Shown here: positions 26,396 through 35,486 of the stretch, one piece after another
How the letters are laid out: each line of letters opens with the position of its first letter
Position numbering within the stretch: the first letter of the stretch is position 1
Source: JBMDXB01 sp048594975
GTDB taxonomy: Bacteria; Acidobacteriota; Vicinamibacteria; Vicinamibacterales; 2-12-FULL-66-21
Length of the DNA: 64,000 nucleotides
Reading direction: 5' to 3'
NCBI GenBank assembly: GCA_048594975.1
Contig: JBMDXQ010000035.1
Span: 1-64,000, forward strand
Made by a program: the position numbers and the translations under genes
Notes under the pieces: generated by a model
The model's database searches: none
Seen by the model: the letters and a program-made list of their open reading frames with translations, nothing else
Told to the model about the DNA's origin: nothing

Positions 26396-27553
26396 ATGGG
26401 TAAGCGCGAGTTACTGCTAATCCTCGCATTCGCCGTGGCGGGCATCTTCGCCTACCAGGTGGCCGCGCCGTCCCGTCCCGAAGGATCGCGGCAGGTCTCG
26501 ATCGGCAGCCTCCTCGAGCACATGCGCCGGGCGGTGCGCGGCAACCGCGCCTCCGCCGAGGTCACGACGACGCAGTCGCAGCCGATCGACGCGTCGGTGA
26601 GCGACCTCCGCCTCCGGCTGGGCGGTGCGAACGTCACGATCCAAGGGGAGGATCGCGGCGACGTCGCTGTCGAGATGCGGGTCTGGTCCAGGGGGTACGA
26701 CGACGCGGAGGCACAGAGCCTCGCGACGCAGACGGTTCTGAAATTCGATCCGGCCGGCGGCACGCTCTCCGGCGAGATCGCCTATCCGAAGCCCGGGTCG
26801 CAGCGCGCGACGCTCACACTGAAGCTGCCGGCACGCGTGCGCATCCGCCTCGAAAGCAGCGGCCCGGCAACAATCGAAAACGTCGCCGCGGTGGAGTTCC
26901 ATGCCGGCCGCGGCCGCACCAACGTCTCCCGAGTACCCGGGACCGTGTCGGGGTCGTTTCGCGGCAGCGAGCTGACCCTGACCGAGATCGGAGTCGCGAA
27001 GCTGTCCACGCAGTCGAGCGACGTGAAGATCGCCGGTGTCAGGGAGCTCACGATGACCGTGCGCGGCGGCGAGCTGCGCGCCGAGAAGGTCGCTAACGTC
27101 GTCGAGCTGGACTGCCACCAGTCCGAGGTCACGCTCGACAGCCTCGGCGACCTGACCGCGCCGCTCCGCGTCAACGCGAACGGCGGCACGGTCACAGTAA
27201 GGGGCCTGCGCAGCGAGGCGCGCATCGACGGCCGCAACACGGAGCTCGACGTCACCATCGATCGCGCCGCTCCGATCGCGATCTACAACGAGGGCGAGGA
27301 CGGCATCCGGCTCACGCTCCCGTCGGGCGGCTACCGGCTCGACGCGCTCGTGCGCGAGGGGCAGCTGACACCGGTCGAACAGATCGCGAATCTGGGGCTG
27401 GAGGTGACGAAGACTGGCGGCGAACCGGAAGAGATGCGCGCCACCGGCGCCGTGGAGGACGGCGGACCGACGATCACCGTGCGCGCCACCCGCGGCGACA
27501 TCGTGGTGAGGCCACGCAGCGGCGGCGAGGCCGAGGCCACGGAGAAGAAGTAG
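26396..27553 (+). CDS. membrane-anchored beta-rich protein (DUF4097-like)
   Basis: 385 aa. One N-terminal membrane anchor or uncleaved signal (residues 5-25, LLLILAFAVAGIFAYQVAA) then a long run of short beta strands resembling the DUF4097 'putative adhesin' beta-helix, with repeated T-I-x-V-x-G units (VTIQGEDRGDVAVEM; GGTVTVRGL). Likely outside the cytoplasm. Function is not established for this family and adhesin is only a database label. Start ATG chosen because the hydrophobic anchor follows directly. Confidence 0.75.
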   Translation: MGKRELLLILAFAVAGIFAYQVAAPSRPEGSRQVSIGSLLEHMRRAVRGNRASAEVTTTQSQPIDASVSDLRLRLGGANVTIQGEDRGDVAVEMRVWSRGYDDAEAQSLATQTVLKFDPAGGTLSGEIAYPKPGSQRATLTLKLPARVRIRLESSGPATIENVAAVEFHAGRGRTNVSRVPGTVSGSFRGSELTLTEIGVAKLSTQSSDVKIAGVRELTMTVRGGELRAEKVANVVELDCHQSEVTLDSLGDLTAPLRVNANGGTVTVRGLRSEARIDGRNTELDVTIDRAAPIAIYNEGEDGIRLTLPSGGYRLDALVREGQLTPVEQIANLGLEVTKTGGEPEEMRATGAVEDGGPTITVRATRGDIVVRPRSGGEAEATEKK

Positions 27554-27606
27554 AGGACGCGACGGGAATCAACTCAGAAGTCACGAAGCGCGCGGAGTCA
27601 TCTTCA

Positions 27607-27700
27607 CTCCGTATCGATGCAAGTCTCCGTGGCATCGGTGCTTCCATGCTCCGTGGCTTTTGCTTTGATGCTCCGTGGCCTCTTGCCTTGATGCTCCGTG
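27607..27700. repeat. five copies of CTCCGTG repeat at 18-24 bp spacing
   Basis: CTCCGTA/G begins at 27607, 27625, 27649, 27671 and 27694. The last three spacers are alike (GGC, a pyrimidine-rich stretch, then TTGATG or CATG). On the opposite strand the unit reads CACGGAGCATCAA, like CACGGAG repeats I associate with Acidobacteria and some other phyla. It lies between a stop and the purC start, with no gene. Confidence 0.75.
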
Positions 27701-27761
27701 ACATCGGTTGACTCGCCGCGCCGCGGCCGGTAATCTTCTGTCTCCTGCATCGAGGTCACCT

Positions 27762-28721
27762 GTGCTCTCCACCGCGCCCCTTCTCGAAACATCACTCGAC
27801 GGCCTCACGCTGCTCCGACGCGGCAAGGTGCGCGACGTGTACGAGGTGCCGGGCGACGACGGCGTGCTGCTCATCGTCGCGACCGACCGCATCTCCGCGT
27901 TCGACTACGTCCTGGCCTCCGGCATCCCCGACAAGGGCAAGGTGCTGACGCAGCTCTCCGGCTTCTGGTTCGAGCGGATGGGCGACCTCGTGCCGCATCA
28001 CCTCCTCTCGCTCGACGCGGACGCGTTTCCCGCGCCGGCGCGCCGGCATGCCAACGTCTTGCGCGGCCGGACGATGCTCACACGCCGCACGCGCCCGATC
28101 CCGATCGAGTGCGTGGCGCGCGGCTACCTGTCGGGATCGGGCTGGAAGGAATACCAGCAGACGGGACGCGTGTGCGGGATCGAGCTGCCAAAGGGGCTGC
28201 TCGAATCTGACCGTCTGCCCGAGCCGATCTTCACGCCGGCGACGAAGGCGGACAGCGGCCATGACGTCAACGTCACCGAGCAGGAAGCCGGGCGGCTGGT
28301 CGGCGCCGGCCTGGCGCGGCGACTCAAGGCCTTGACCCTCGACATCTATCGCCGCGGCTGCGAGCACGCCGAGTCGAAGGGGATCATCATCGCCGACACG
28401 AAGTTCGAGTTCGGCCTGGCGCGGCGAAGCGCCGACGACGCGAAGGCCGCCCGATCGGAGTCCGACAGCGTCGGCGACGAGGAAATCGTCCTCATCGACG
28501 AGGTGCTGACGCCGGATTCCTCCCGCTTCTGGCCGCGCGCCTCGTATGCGCCCGGCCACGGCGTGCCCAGCTTCGACAAGCAGTTCGTGCGCGACTACCT
28601 GGAAGAGATCCGGTGGAACAAGCAGCCGCCCGTACCGGCGCTGCCGGAGGAGGTCGTTACCAGGACCCGCGGGAAGTACCTCGACGCTTTCCGCCTGCTC
28701 ACCGGCCGCGAGCTGCAGTAG
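27762..28721 (+). CDS. purC: SAICAR synthetase
   Basis: 319 aa, the long form. PurC joins aspartate to CAIR in purine synthesis. RRGKVRDVYEV near residue 19, VATDRISAFDYV near 39, PIPIECVARGYLSGSGWKEY near 110 and the late DEVLTPDSSRFW motif are all present. Start is GTG at 27762, since residues upstream come from the repeat array. The next gene follows two bases after the stop. Confidence 0.95.
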   Translation: MLSTAPLLETSLDGLTLLRRGKVRDVYEVPGDDGVLLIVATDRISAFDYVLASGIPDKGKVLTQLSGFWFERMGDLVPHHLLSLDADAFPAPARRHANVLRGRTMLTRRTRPIPIECVARGYLSGSGWKEYQQTGRVCGIELPKGLLESDRLPEPIFTPATKADSGHDVNVTEQEAGRLVGAGLARRLKALTLDIYRRGCEHAESKGIIIADTKFEFGLARRSADDAKAARSESDSVGDEEIVLIDEVLTPDSSRFWPRASYAPGHGVPSFDKQFVRDYLEEIRWNKQPPVPALPEEVVTRTRGKYLDAFRLLTGRELQ

Positions 28722-28723
28722 CC

Positions 28724-28933
28724 GTGCGCGATCAGCTGGAGAAACTCGTGCAGGACCTGATCGACGGCGGCGTGCTGTACGACGACGCGCGCCGCGAGTT
28801 CGAGAAGCTATTCATCGCGCGCGCCCTGCAGCGGACGCGTGGCAGTGTCGGCGACGCCGCCGAGCTGCTGGGCCTGCACCGCAACACCGTCGCCCGCAAG
28901 ATGGCCGAGTACCGCATCAAGCGAACCCGCTGA
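28724..28933 (+). CDS. small Fis-type HTH protein
   Basis: 69 aa. The C-terminal 40 residues are a Fis-family helix-turn-helix (RGSVGDAAELLGLHRNTVARKM), the same DNA-binding domain that ends sigma-54 activators. There is no other domain. The GTG start is two bases after the purC stop, so it is co-transcribed with purC. Such small Fis-like proteins can be nucleoid-associated regulators; the target here is unknown. Confidence 0.82.
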   Translation: MRDQLEKLVQDLIDGGVLYDDARREFEKLFIARALQRTRGSVGDAAELLGLHRNTVARKMAEYRIKRTR

Positions 28934-29049
28934 TCGGTCCGACAAACCGGAACGCCCGGGCGCGCGGTCGCCAGGGCCGAAGGGCGTCCCCGCCGGAGCG
29001 CGCGAGCGGTGCGTGGGGCGTAGGGGAGTAGGGCCCCACGTGCACTGGG

Positions 29050-29055
29050 TATAAT
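29050..29055 (+). promoter_or_regulatory. groE promoter P1 (-10 TATAAT)
   Basis: A perfect TATAAT about 27 bp before the first CIRCE-like element, so a transcript starting near 29062 would carry that operator in its leader. I see no good -35. Together with P2 it would give groES a leader of about 280 nt. Confidence 0.4.
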
Positions 29056-29081
29056 CCCGACTTCGCACCGCAGAATCGTCG

Positions 29082-29108
29082 TTAGCACTCTTCCCGCCTG
29101 ACTGCTTG
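29082..29108 (+). promoter_or_regulatory. CIRCE-like operator 1 (HrcA), half degraded
   Basis: TTAGCACTC, nine bases, then GACTGCTTG. The left half matches the HrcA operator (TTAGCACTC-N9-GAGTGCTAA) at 9/9, the right half at 6/9. It overlaps the -35 (TTGACA) of promoter P2. Confidence 0.65.
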
Positions 29109-29135
29109 ACAAAGATTCCGGCCGTTCAGTAAATT
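29106..29135 (+). promoter_or_regulatory. groE promoter P2
   Basis: TTGACA (29106-29111), 18 bp, TAAATT (29130-29135). The -35 is perfect and the spacing equals that of the ffh and pckA promoters. The start of transcription would fall inside CIRCE-like operator 2. The remainder of the 28934-29339 gap holds a GC-rich leader without a gene. Confidence 0.6.
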
Positions 29136-29161
29136 TAGCAGTCGGCCAGGCCGATTGCTAA
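29135..29161 (+). promoter_or_regulatory. CIRCE-like operator 2 (HrcA)
   Basis: TTAGCAGTC-N9-GATTGCTAA with the spacer GGCCAGGCC; each half matches the HrcA consensus at 8/9 and the whole 27 bp is a 13-1-13 inverted repeat with one mismatch. It begins at the last base of the P2 -10 and covers the start site, an ideal position for repression. hrcA itself is not in the window. Confidence 0.8.
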
Positions 29162-29339
29162 GTCGCAAGGCGGCCGCAGGCTTCATTCAGGACTCAATCG
29201 GGCCGGGTCGTCCCGGCCCAGCCGCGGGCAGTCCACCAGCGCTGCCCGGCGGGGGTGCGGACCGCCCCGGCGGCCCGCCACGTTTCAACAGGTGGCCGAC
29301 ATGGCACGGCCCACAACTCACAAGCGGAGCGAACGACGT

Positions 29340-29651
29340 ATGGCAGCAACCCAGACCACAGTACGGATCCGTCCCTTGCACGACCGCGTGATCGTGCAGC
29401 GCCTCGACGAGGGCGAGCAGAAGATCGGCGGGATCATCATCCCCGACACCGCCAAGGAGAAGCCCCAGCAGGGCAGGGTCATCGCCGTCGGCAAGGGGAA
29501 GGTGGAGAAGGACGGCAAGGTCACGCCGCTCGACGTCAAGGAAGGCGACACCGTCCTCTTCGGCAAGTACTCGGGCCAGGAGATCAAGCTCGATGGTGAG
29601 GAGTACCTCATCATGCGCGAGGAAGAGATCCTGGGCGTGATCACCAAGTAA
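29340..29651 (+). CDS. groES: co-chaperonin GroES
   Basis: 103 aa. IRPLHDRVIVQRLDEGEQKIGGI at the start, the mobile-loop region around residues 24-38 and the closing EYLIMREEEILGVI are standard. It caps GroEL. Start ATG at 29340 chosen over an in-frame ATG 16 codons earlier because the family begins there. Followed by groEL after 97 bp carrying two hairpins. Confidence 0.97.
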   Translation: MAATQTTVRIRPLHDRVIVQRLDEGEQKIGGIIIPDTAKEKPQQGRVIAVGKGKVEKDGKVTPLDVKEGDTVLFGKYSGQEIKLDGEEYLIMREEEILGVITK

Positions 29652-29668
29652 GTCCACGCAAGCGATGC

Positions 29669-29686
29669 GCAGCCCTTCAGGGCTGC
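29669..29686 (+). repeat. hairpin GCAGCCC-TTCA-GGGCTGC between groES and groEL
   Basis: Perfect 7-bp stem with a four-base loop, followed 24 bases later by a near-identical copy (29711-29728). No T-tract follows, so it is not a normal terminator; it could affect processing or the GroEL:GroES ratio. Confidence 0.7.
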
Positions 29687-29710
29687 CGACGAAAAGAAAC
29701 GGCACGTAGC

Positions 29711-29728
29711 GCAGCCCTTCGGGGCTGC
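29711..29728 (+). repeat. hairpin GCAGCCC-TTCG-GGGCTGC, second copy
   Basis: Identical stem to 29669-29686 with a stable UUCG-type loop. It ends 20 bases before the groEL ATG, just upstream of the AGGAG ribosome binding site at 29733-29737. Confidence 0.7.
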
Positions 29729-29748
29729 CATCAGGAGAGCAACCGACT

Positions 29749-31371
<1,623 letters not shown>

Positions 31372-31428
31372 CGCGTGTCAGCGCCCAACTGATCAACACC
31401 GACTCCCAATCGAGGGGCGAACGTCTCC

Positions 31429-31464
31429 AAGGCCGGCCGGGGATTCCTGGCCGGCCTTTTTTTT
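31429..31464 (+). terminator. rho-independent terminator after groEL
   Basis: AAGGCCGGCC, ten-base loop, GGCCGGCCTT and a run of eight T (31457-31464). The stem is perfect. It also lies just after the convergent minus-strand gene ending at 31475. Confidence 0.93.
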
Positions 31465-31474
31465 CGCCGCGCCG

Positions 31475-31714
31475 TCAGTCCAGTTTCCGCCACACCAGCA
31501 GCACGATGGCCAACAGGGTCTGCGCCGCGAGGCCGCCGGCGTTCACCGGGCTGGTTCGGCCGAAGAACTGCTGGTAGGCCGCTGCCGCGAACCAAATCCA
31601 CAAGAGGGCCAGCCATGGGCGCGGTGTCTCGCCGTCGCCCGTTGACCTGAACACGAGGAGGACGAAGGACGTGATCGCGGCCAGCCACGCCAGCCACGGG
31701 GCGATCGTCATCAT
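31475..31714 (-). CDS. small three-helix membrane protein
   Basis: 79 aa, mostly hydrophobic, with likely membrane segments at about residues 6-24, 35-51 and 58-74. No family recognised. It starts 15 bp after the stop of the glycerophosphodiesterase gene and is probably in the same transcript. Gene status rests on hydrophobic pattern and placement. Confidence 0.6.
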   Translation of the reverse strand: MMTIAPWLAWLAAITSFVLLVFRSTGDGETPRPWLALLWIWFAAAAYQQFFGRTSPVNAGGLAAQTLLAIVLLVWRKLD

Positions 31715-31729
31715 ACGGAATTGCTCGCG

Positions 31730-32641
31730 CTACCGCCGCGGGACCTGATCGGGATTGTCGGTAAACACGGCGTCGACGCCGTATTCGTACAGGAACTTCG
31801 CCATCTCCTCCCGCACCGACGCCATAGTCGTCGTCGATGCGCGGAACGTCCAGGGCGTGACGGTGAGTCCGGCGGCGTGCGCCCAGCGCACCAGGTCGGG
31901 CCGCGAGGAGACCAGCTGCTTGTTCGGGCCGAGACCCGTCGCCCACTCGGCGACAGCCTTCACCTTGGCTTCCGAATCGACGCGATCGGCCCAGTTCGCC
32001 TCGACGAGCCACACGCGCGGGACGCGTGGCAGCACGCCCGCCACTCCCCTGACCGTCGCCTCGTCGAAGGACTGCACGATGACCGGCGTCCTCTCGTCCG
32101 GGAGGCTGTTGCGCCGCAGCACCTCCGCGAGCAGCTTCTCCGGGGCGACGCCGCGCTCGCGATAGAACGAGGGATCCTTGAGCTCCGGGTAGAGCCCGGC
32201 CTTGCCGCGTACGGCGTCGATCGCTTCCTCGAAGGTCGGAATGCGCGCGCCCGCGAAGCGCGCGTCGAACCATGAGCCGGCGTCGAGCCGCTTCAGTTCC
32301 GCGAGCGTGAAATCGGCGACAAGCCACCGCCGCACGCGCGCGCCCCCGACGGCTTCCTCGACGAAGCGGTCGGGAAACACCGATTCGACGTCGGTCGTGC
32401 GCTCGAGGGTGCGATCGTGGATGCAGACCAGCGCGCCATCCCTCGACACCGCGAGGTCCTGTTCGACGTAGTCGGCGTGCTGCTCGATGGCGAGCCGGTA
32501 GGCGTCCAGCGTGTGCTCGGGCGCGTAGGCCGACGCTCCGCGGTGCGCGACGACCTGCTTCCGTGCCTGCGCAAGCGGCCTGGAAGCGGTCGCGTTCGAC
32601 ATGAGGCACACGGCGGCCAGCGGAAGGGCCAGGCTGCGCAA
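31730..32641 (-). CDS. glycerophosphodiester phosphodiesterase
   Basis: 303 aa. It cleaves glycerophosphodiesters to glycerol-3-phosphate and an alcohol. The GDPD barrel motifs are clear: VVAHRGASAYAPEHTLDAY (catalytic His and the Glu), VEQDLAVSRDGALVCIHDRT, and YPELKDPSFY near 150. With a TTG start at 32641 the first 20-25 residues resemble a signal peptide, suggesting a periplasmic enzyme; with the ATG at 32602 it would be cytoplasmic. It is divergent from glpT, with 25 bp between start codons. Confidence 0.88.
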   Translation of the reverse strand: MRSLALPLAAVCLMSNATASRPLAQARKQVVAHRGASAYAPEHTLDAYRLAIEQHADYVEQDLAVSRDGALVCIHDRTLERTTDVESVFPDRFVEEAVGGARVRRWLVADFTLAELKRLDAGSWFDARFAGARIPTFEEAIDAVRGKAGLYPELKDPSFYRERGVAPEKLLAEVLRRNSLPDERTPVIVQSFDEATVRGVAGVLPRVPRVWLVEANWADRVDSEAKVKAVAEWATGLGPNKQLVSSRPDLVRWAHAAGLTVTPWTFRASTTTMASVREEMAKFLYEYGVDAVFTDNPDQVPRR

Positions 32642-32649
32642 GCGCGCGC

Positions 32650-32657
32650 ATTATAAT
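32650..32657. promoter_or_regulatory. palindromic bidirectional -10 element (ATTATAAT)
   Basis: ATTATAAT is its own reverse complement, so it offers TATAAT on both strands. The glpT ATG is nine bases after it on the plus strand and the phosphodiesterase TTG eight bases after it on the minus strand. Transcripts in both directions would have almost no leader. No strong -35 is seen on either side. Confidence 0.55.
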
Positions 32658-32666
32658 CCCGCACTC

Positions 32667-34004
32667 ATGCTGCTGAAGCCCGGCGCGGCCGCGCCTTCCG
32701 TGCCCGCCGATCGCGTGGACGCGGAGTACCGCCGCCAGCGGCGGCGTGTCTTTGCCGGGATCTTCATCGGCTACGCGGCGTACTACCTGGTTCGCAACAA
32801 TCTCGCCCTCGCCATCCCCGACGTCCTCAGGGACTATCCGCAGTACTCGAAAGCGCAGCTCGGAACCGGGCTCACCGGCCTGTCGATCGCCTACGGCCTG
32901 TCGAAATTCCTGATGGGGTCGGTGTCGGATCGCAGCAACGCGAAGTATTTCCTGCCGCTCGGCCTGCTGCTGTCGTGTGCCGTGATGGCCACGACCGGCC
33001 TGGTGAAGGGCCTCTTCAGTTCCCTGTGGCTCGTCATTGCGCTCCAGACGCTGAACGGCTGGGTGCAGGGCATGGGCTGGCCTCCGTGCGGCAAGACGAT
33101 GGTGCACTGGTTCAGCACGCGCGAGCGCGGCCTGACCGTGTCGGTCTGGAACGTCGCGCACAACCTCGGCGGCGGCCTGGTGTCCAACCTGGCGTTCCTG
33201 GGCGTCGTCCTGTTCGCCGACTGGGGCGCAAAGTTCTACTTCAACGCCCTCGTCGCGGCGTGTGTGGCCATCGTCGTGTTCACCCTGATGCAGGACACGC
33301 CGCAGTCGTGCGGCCTGCCGTCGGTCGAGCAGTACCGGAACGACTATCCGGTCGGCTACTCCGACGACCACGAGCGCACGTTTACCTACCGCGAGATCTT
33401 CTTCGCGCACGTCCTCTCCAACCGTTACCTGTGGGCCATCGCGGTGGCGAACGCCTTCGTCTACTTCGTGCGCTACGGCGTCGTGAACTGGATACCGACC
33501 TACCTGGAGATCCACAAGGGCTTCTCGTTCCGCGAGGCGAGCGTGGCATACGCGCTCTACGAGTACGCGGCGATCCCCGGGACCATCGCGTGCGGCTGGG
33601 TCTCGGACCGGGTGTTCCGGAGCCGGCGGGCGCCCGCCACCATGCTTTTCATGGCGCTGACGCTCGTCGGCGTCGTGGCCTACTGGCTCAACATCGACGG
33701 CCCGCTGTGGATCGACTACGCCGCGCTCATCGCGATCGGTTTCCTGATCTACGGCCCGATCATGATCATCGGCCTGCACGCCCTGGATCTCGTCCCCAAG
33801 AAGGCGGCGGGGACGGCTGCCGGGTTCACCGGCTTCTTCGCGTACGTCTTCGGGTCGGCAGTCGCCGGTACCGGTGTGGGCTGGATCGCGGACCGCTGGG
33901 GCTGGAACGGCGTGTTCGTCACGATGGTCCTCTGCTGCGCGCTCAGCATCGTCTTCAGCGCGCTGACGCTCGGGCATTCGATGAAAAGCGAGCGGCGCAC
34001 GTGA
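32667..34004 (+). CDS. glpT: glycerol-3-phosphate/phosphate antiporter
   Basis: 445 aa, twelve membrane helices, organophosphate:phosphate antiporter family of the MFS. GYAAYYLVRNNLALA in helix 1 carries the substrate-binding Arg, WVQGMGWPPCGKTMVHW (about residues 132-148) is the GlpT signature and VWNVAHNLGGG follows. It imports glycerol-3-phosphate in exchange for phosphate. The divergent neighbour makes glycerol-3-phosphate from glycerophosphodiesters, so the pair forms a scavenging unit. Confidence 0.94.
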   Translation: MLLKPGAAAPSVPADRVDAEYRRQRRRVFAGIFIGYAAYYLVRNNLALAIPDVLRDYPQYSKAQLGTGLTGLSIAYGLSKFLMGSVSDRSNAKYFLPLGLLLSCAVMATTGLVKGLFSSLWLVIALQTLNGWVQGMGWPPCGKTMVHWFSTRERGLTVSVWNVAHNLGGGLVSNLAFLGVVLFADWGAKFYFNALVAACVAIVVFTLMQDTPQSCGLPSVEQYRNDYPVGYSDDHERTFTYREIFFAHVLSNRYLWAIAVANAFVYFVRYGVVNWIPTYLEIHKGFSFREASVAYALYEYAAIPGTIACGWVSDRVFRSRRAPATMLFMALTLVGVVAYWLNIDGPLWIDYAALIAIGFLIYGPIMIIGLHALDLVPKKAAGTAAGFTGFFAYVFGSAVAGTGVGWIADRWGWNGVFVTMVLCCALSIVFSALTLGHSMKSERRT

Positions 34005-34043
34005 GCGGGGCGCTCCCTGCGGCAAACGTCGGGCGGAGGACCG

Positions 34044-34060
34044 GCGTCGTGATACGACGC
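34044..34060. other. small perfect hairpin after glpT
   Basis: GCGTCGT-GAT-ACGACGC, seven paired bases with a three-base loop, 40 bp after the glpT stop. It has no T-tract. It may be a transcript end stabiliser or chance. Confidence 0.3.
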
Positions 34061-34114
34061 TGCAAGAGCATGATAGCGTGTTTCGCGCAATAGAAGTCGA
34101 ACCATGAAGCGGAC

Positions 34115-34408
34115 GTGGATATGGTGGCTGCCGCGGTCGTGTGCCTGCCGATCGGCGTCGTGGCGCAGGATCCGCCGGCGACGCAGGATCCGCCGGCCGC
34201 TGGCGGCGGGCGGGATGGCGGACGCGTCATCACCAAGGAGGCGAAGTGCGACGACGGCGTGTTCACGGTGCACATCCGCGCGCTCATCGCGCGCGCACTC
34301 GATCCCACCGCGCCGACGGCCGCGCCACCGCGGTCGACGACAACAGAAGTCGAGGCTGCGGACCTGGACAGCTGCTGGCCCGATTACGTGATCCAGCGCC
34401 GGCGTTAA
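34115..34408 (+). CDS. small exported proline-rich protein, possible frameshift at start
   Basis: 97 aa from GTG 34115. MVAAAVVCLPIGVVAQ is a good signal-peptide core, followed by a DPPATQDPPAAGG linker and a short domain with two cysteines. A better-looking start, ATG AAG CGG at 34104, is in another frame; joining its MKRTW to this frame would give a textbook signal peptide, so a one-base error or mutation near 34115 is possible. No family recognised. Confidence 0.5.
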   Translation: MDMVAAAVVCLPIGVVAQDPPATQDPPAAGGGRDGGRVITKEAKCDDGVFTVHIRALIARALDPTAPTAAPPRSTTTEVEAADLDSCWPDYVIQRRR

Positions 34409-34438
34409 CGCGCCGCCGCTGCTACCCGCGTCCAGAAC

Positions 34439-34468
34439 CCGGGGTCCGGGATCCGGGATCCGGGTCCG
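34439..34468. repeat. GGTCCGG/GATCCGG heptamer array
   Basis: GGGGTCCGGGATCCGGGATC followed by CGGGTCCGAT: four heptamer units between a stop codon and a terminator. A related GTCCGTG-GTCCGGG-GTCCGGG set occurs at 56813-56835. No gene in the 34409-34595 gap. Confidence 0.55.
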
Positions 34469-34513
34469 ATGCCAGGCGCGCGGGCCCCCGGTCGTGAACG
34501 AGCCCAACGTGCG

Positions 34514-34544
34514 AAAAGCCGGTGGAACAGGCCCACCGGCTTTT
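34514..34544. terminator. bidirectional rho-independent terminator
   Basis: AAAAGCCGGTGG, seven-base loop, CCACCGGCTTTT, with T-rich sequence after it and A-rich before it. It sits between convergent genes ending at 34408 and 34596 and should stop transcription from both sides. Confidence 0.9.
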
Positions 34545-34595
34545 CATTTTCAGCGTGACCTCGGATCTCGGACGCCGGCCCGGACCCGGCAGGCG

Positions 34596-35405
34596 TCAGC
34601 GAAGCGTGAACGTCATCTCGATTTCGACCAGGACGGCAACCGGCTGGCCCTGGCGCGTGCCGGGAGCGAAGCGCCATTTCTTCACGGTGCGGATGGCCTC
34701 CTGGTCGAGGCCAAAGGTCTGGTCGAGCGAGCGGGTGATCTGAACGGCACCCACGGAACCGTCGGGCATCACCACAGCCTCCATCGTGACGATGCCCTGG
34801 ATCTTCGCCCGCATCGCGTCGCTGGTGTAGTTGGGGCGCACCTCGTAGACGAGCCGGGGCGACACGACGCCGTTGCCCGGGCGGTAGACACCGCCGCCGT
34901 AGCCGCCGCCTTCACCCGGCCCGATGCCCGAGCCCTTGCCGCCGCCGATGCCGGTGCCGCTACCCCCACCGCCGCCCGTGCCGGTGCCGGTCGGCAAGCC
35001 GGTGATCGCGCCGGGCATCGACGTTATGCTCGAGGTAATCGGGACGGTGGGGGGTGGGGGGGCCGCAACTTCTGCCGGAAGCTCCATGGCCGGCTTCGGA
35101 ACGCTCGGCAACGGCTTTATCTCAGGCTTCGGCAGTTCGGCCTTCTTGATTGGGGCCGGGTCGGGGCTACCGCCACCGCCGCCTCCGGGCCCGGGCTGCT
35201 CGAGCCAGATCACCGGGGGCAGGACGTCCTTCGCCACCGTCGAGATCTCCTCGACATGTGCCGCGGCGACGAGCGCGGCGACCAGGATCGCCGCGTGCGT
35301 GGCGAAGGAGAAGAAGAATGACCCGCCGTACCGGGCTCTGCCCTTCGCGGACTCCTCCGTCTCGCCAGCGAGGAATCGAGCGTTGGGGCTGGTGGCTTCC
35401 GACAT
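34596..35405 (-). CDS. TonB-family energy transducer
   Basis: 269 aa from the ATG at 35405 (in-frame ATGs at 35432, 35438 and 35465 are possible). N-terminal cytoplasmic tail, one membrane helix at about 33-50, a Pro/Lys then Gly-rich periplasmic linker (about 70-175) and a C-terminal TonB domain (about 190-269; IQGIVTMEAVVMPDGSVGAV, and VKKWRFAPGTRQG). It would pass proton-motive force to outer-membrane receptors. ExbB/ExbD are not adjacent. Confidence 0.9.
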   Translation of the reverse strand: MSEATSPNARFLAGETEESAKGRARYGGSFFFSFATHAAILVAALVAAAHVEEISTVAKDVLPPVIWLEQPGPGGGGGGSPDPAPIKKAELPKPEIKPLPSVPKPAMELPAEVAAPPPPTVPITSSITSMPGAITGLPTGTGTGGGGGSGTGIGGGKGSGIGPGEGGGYGGGVYRPGNGVVSPRLVYEVRPNYTSDAMRAKIQGIVTMEAVVMPDGSVGAVQITRSLDQTFGLDQEAIRTVKKWRFAPGTRQGQPVAVLVEIEMTFTLR

Positions 35406-35486
35406 GCGAACTTCAGCGGTTCCGGGAGACATTGCCATTGTGGCTGACTTGCCGCCGATGCGCAAGGTGCAATAAGGGTGCCTCAG

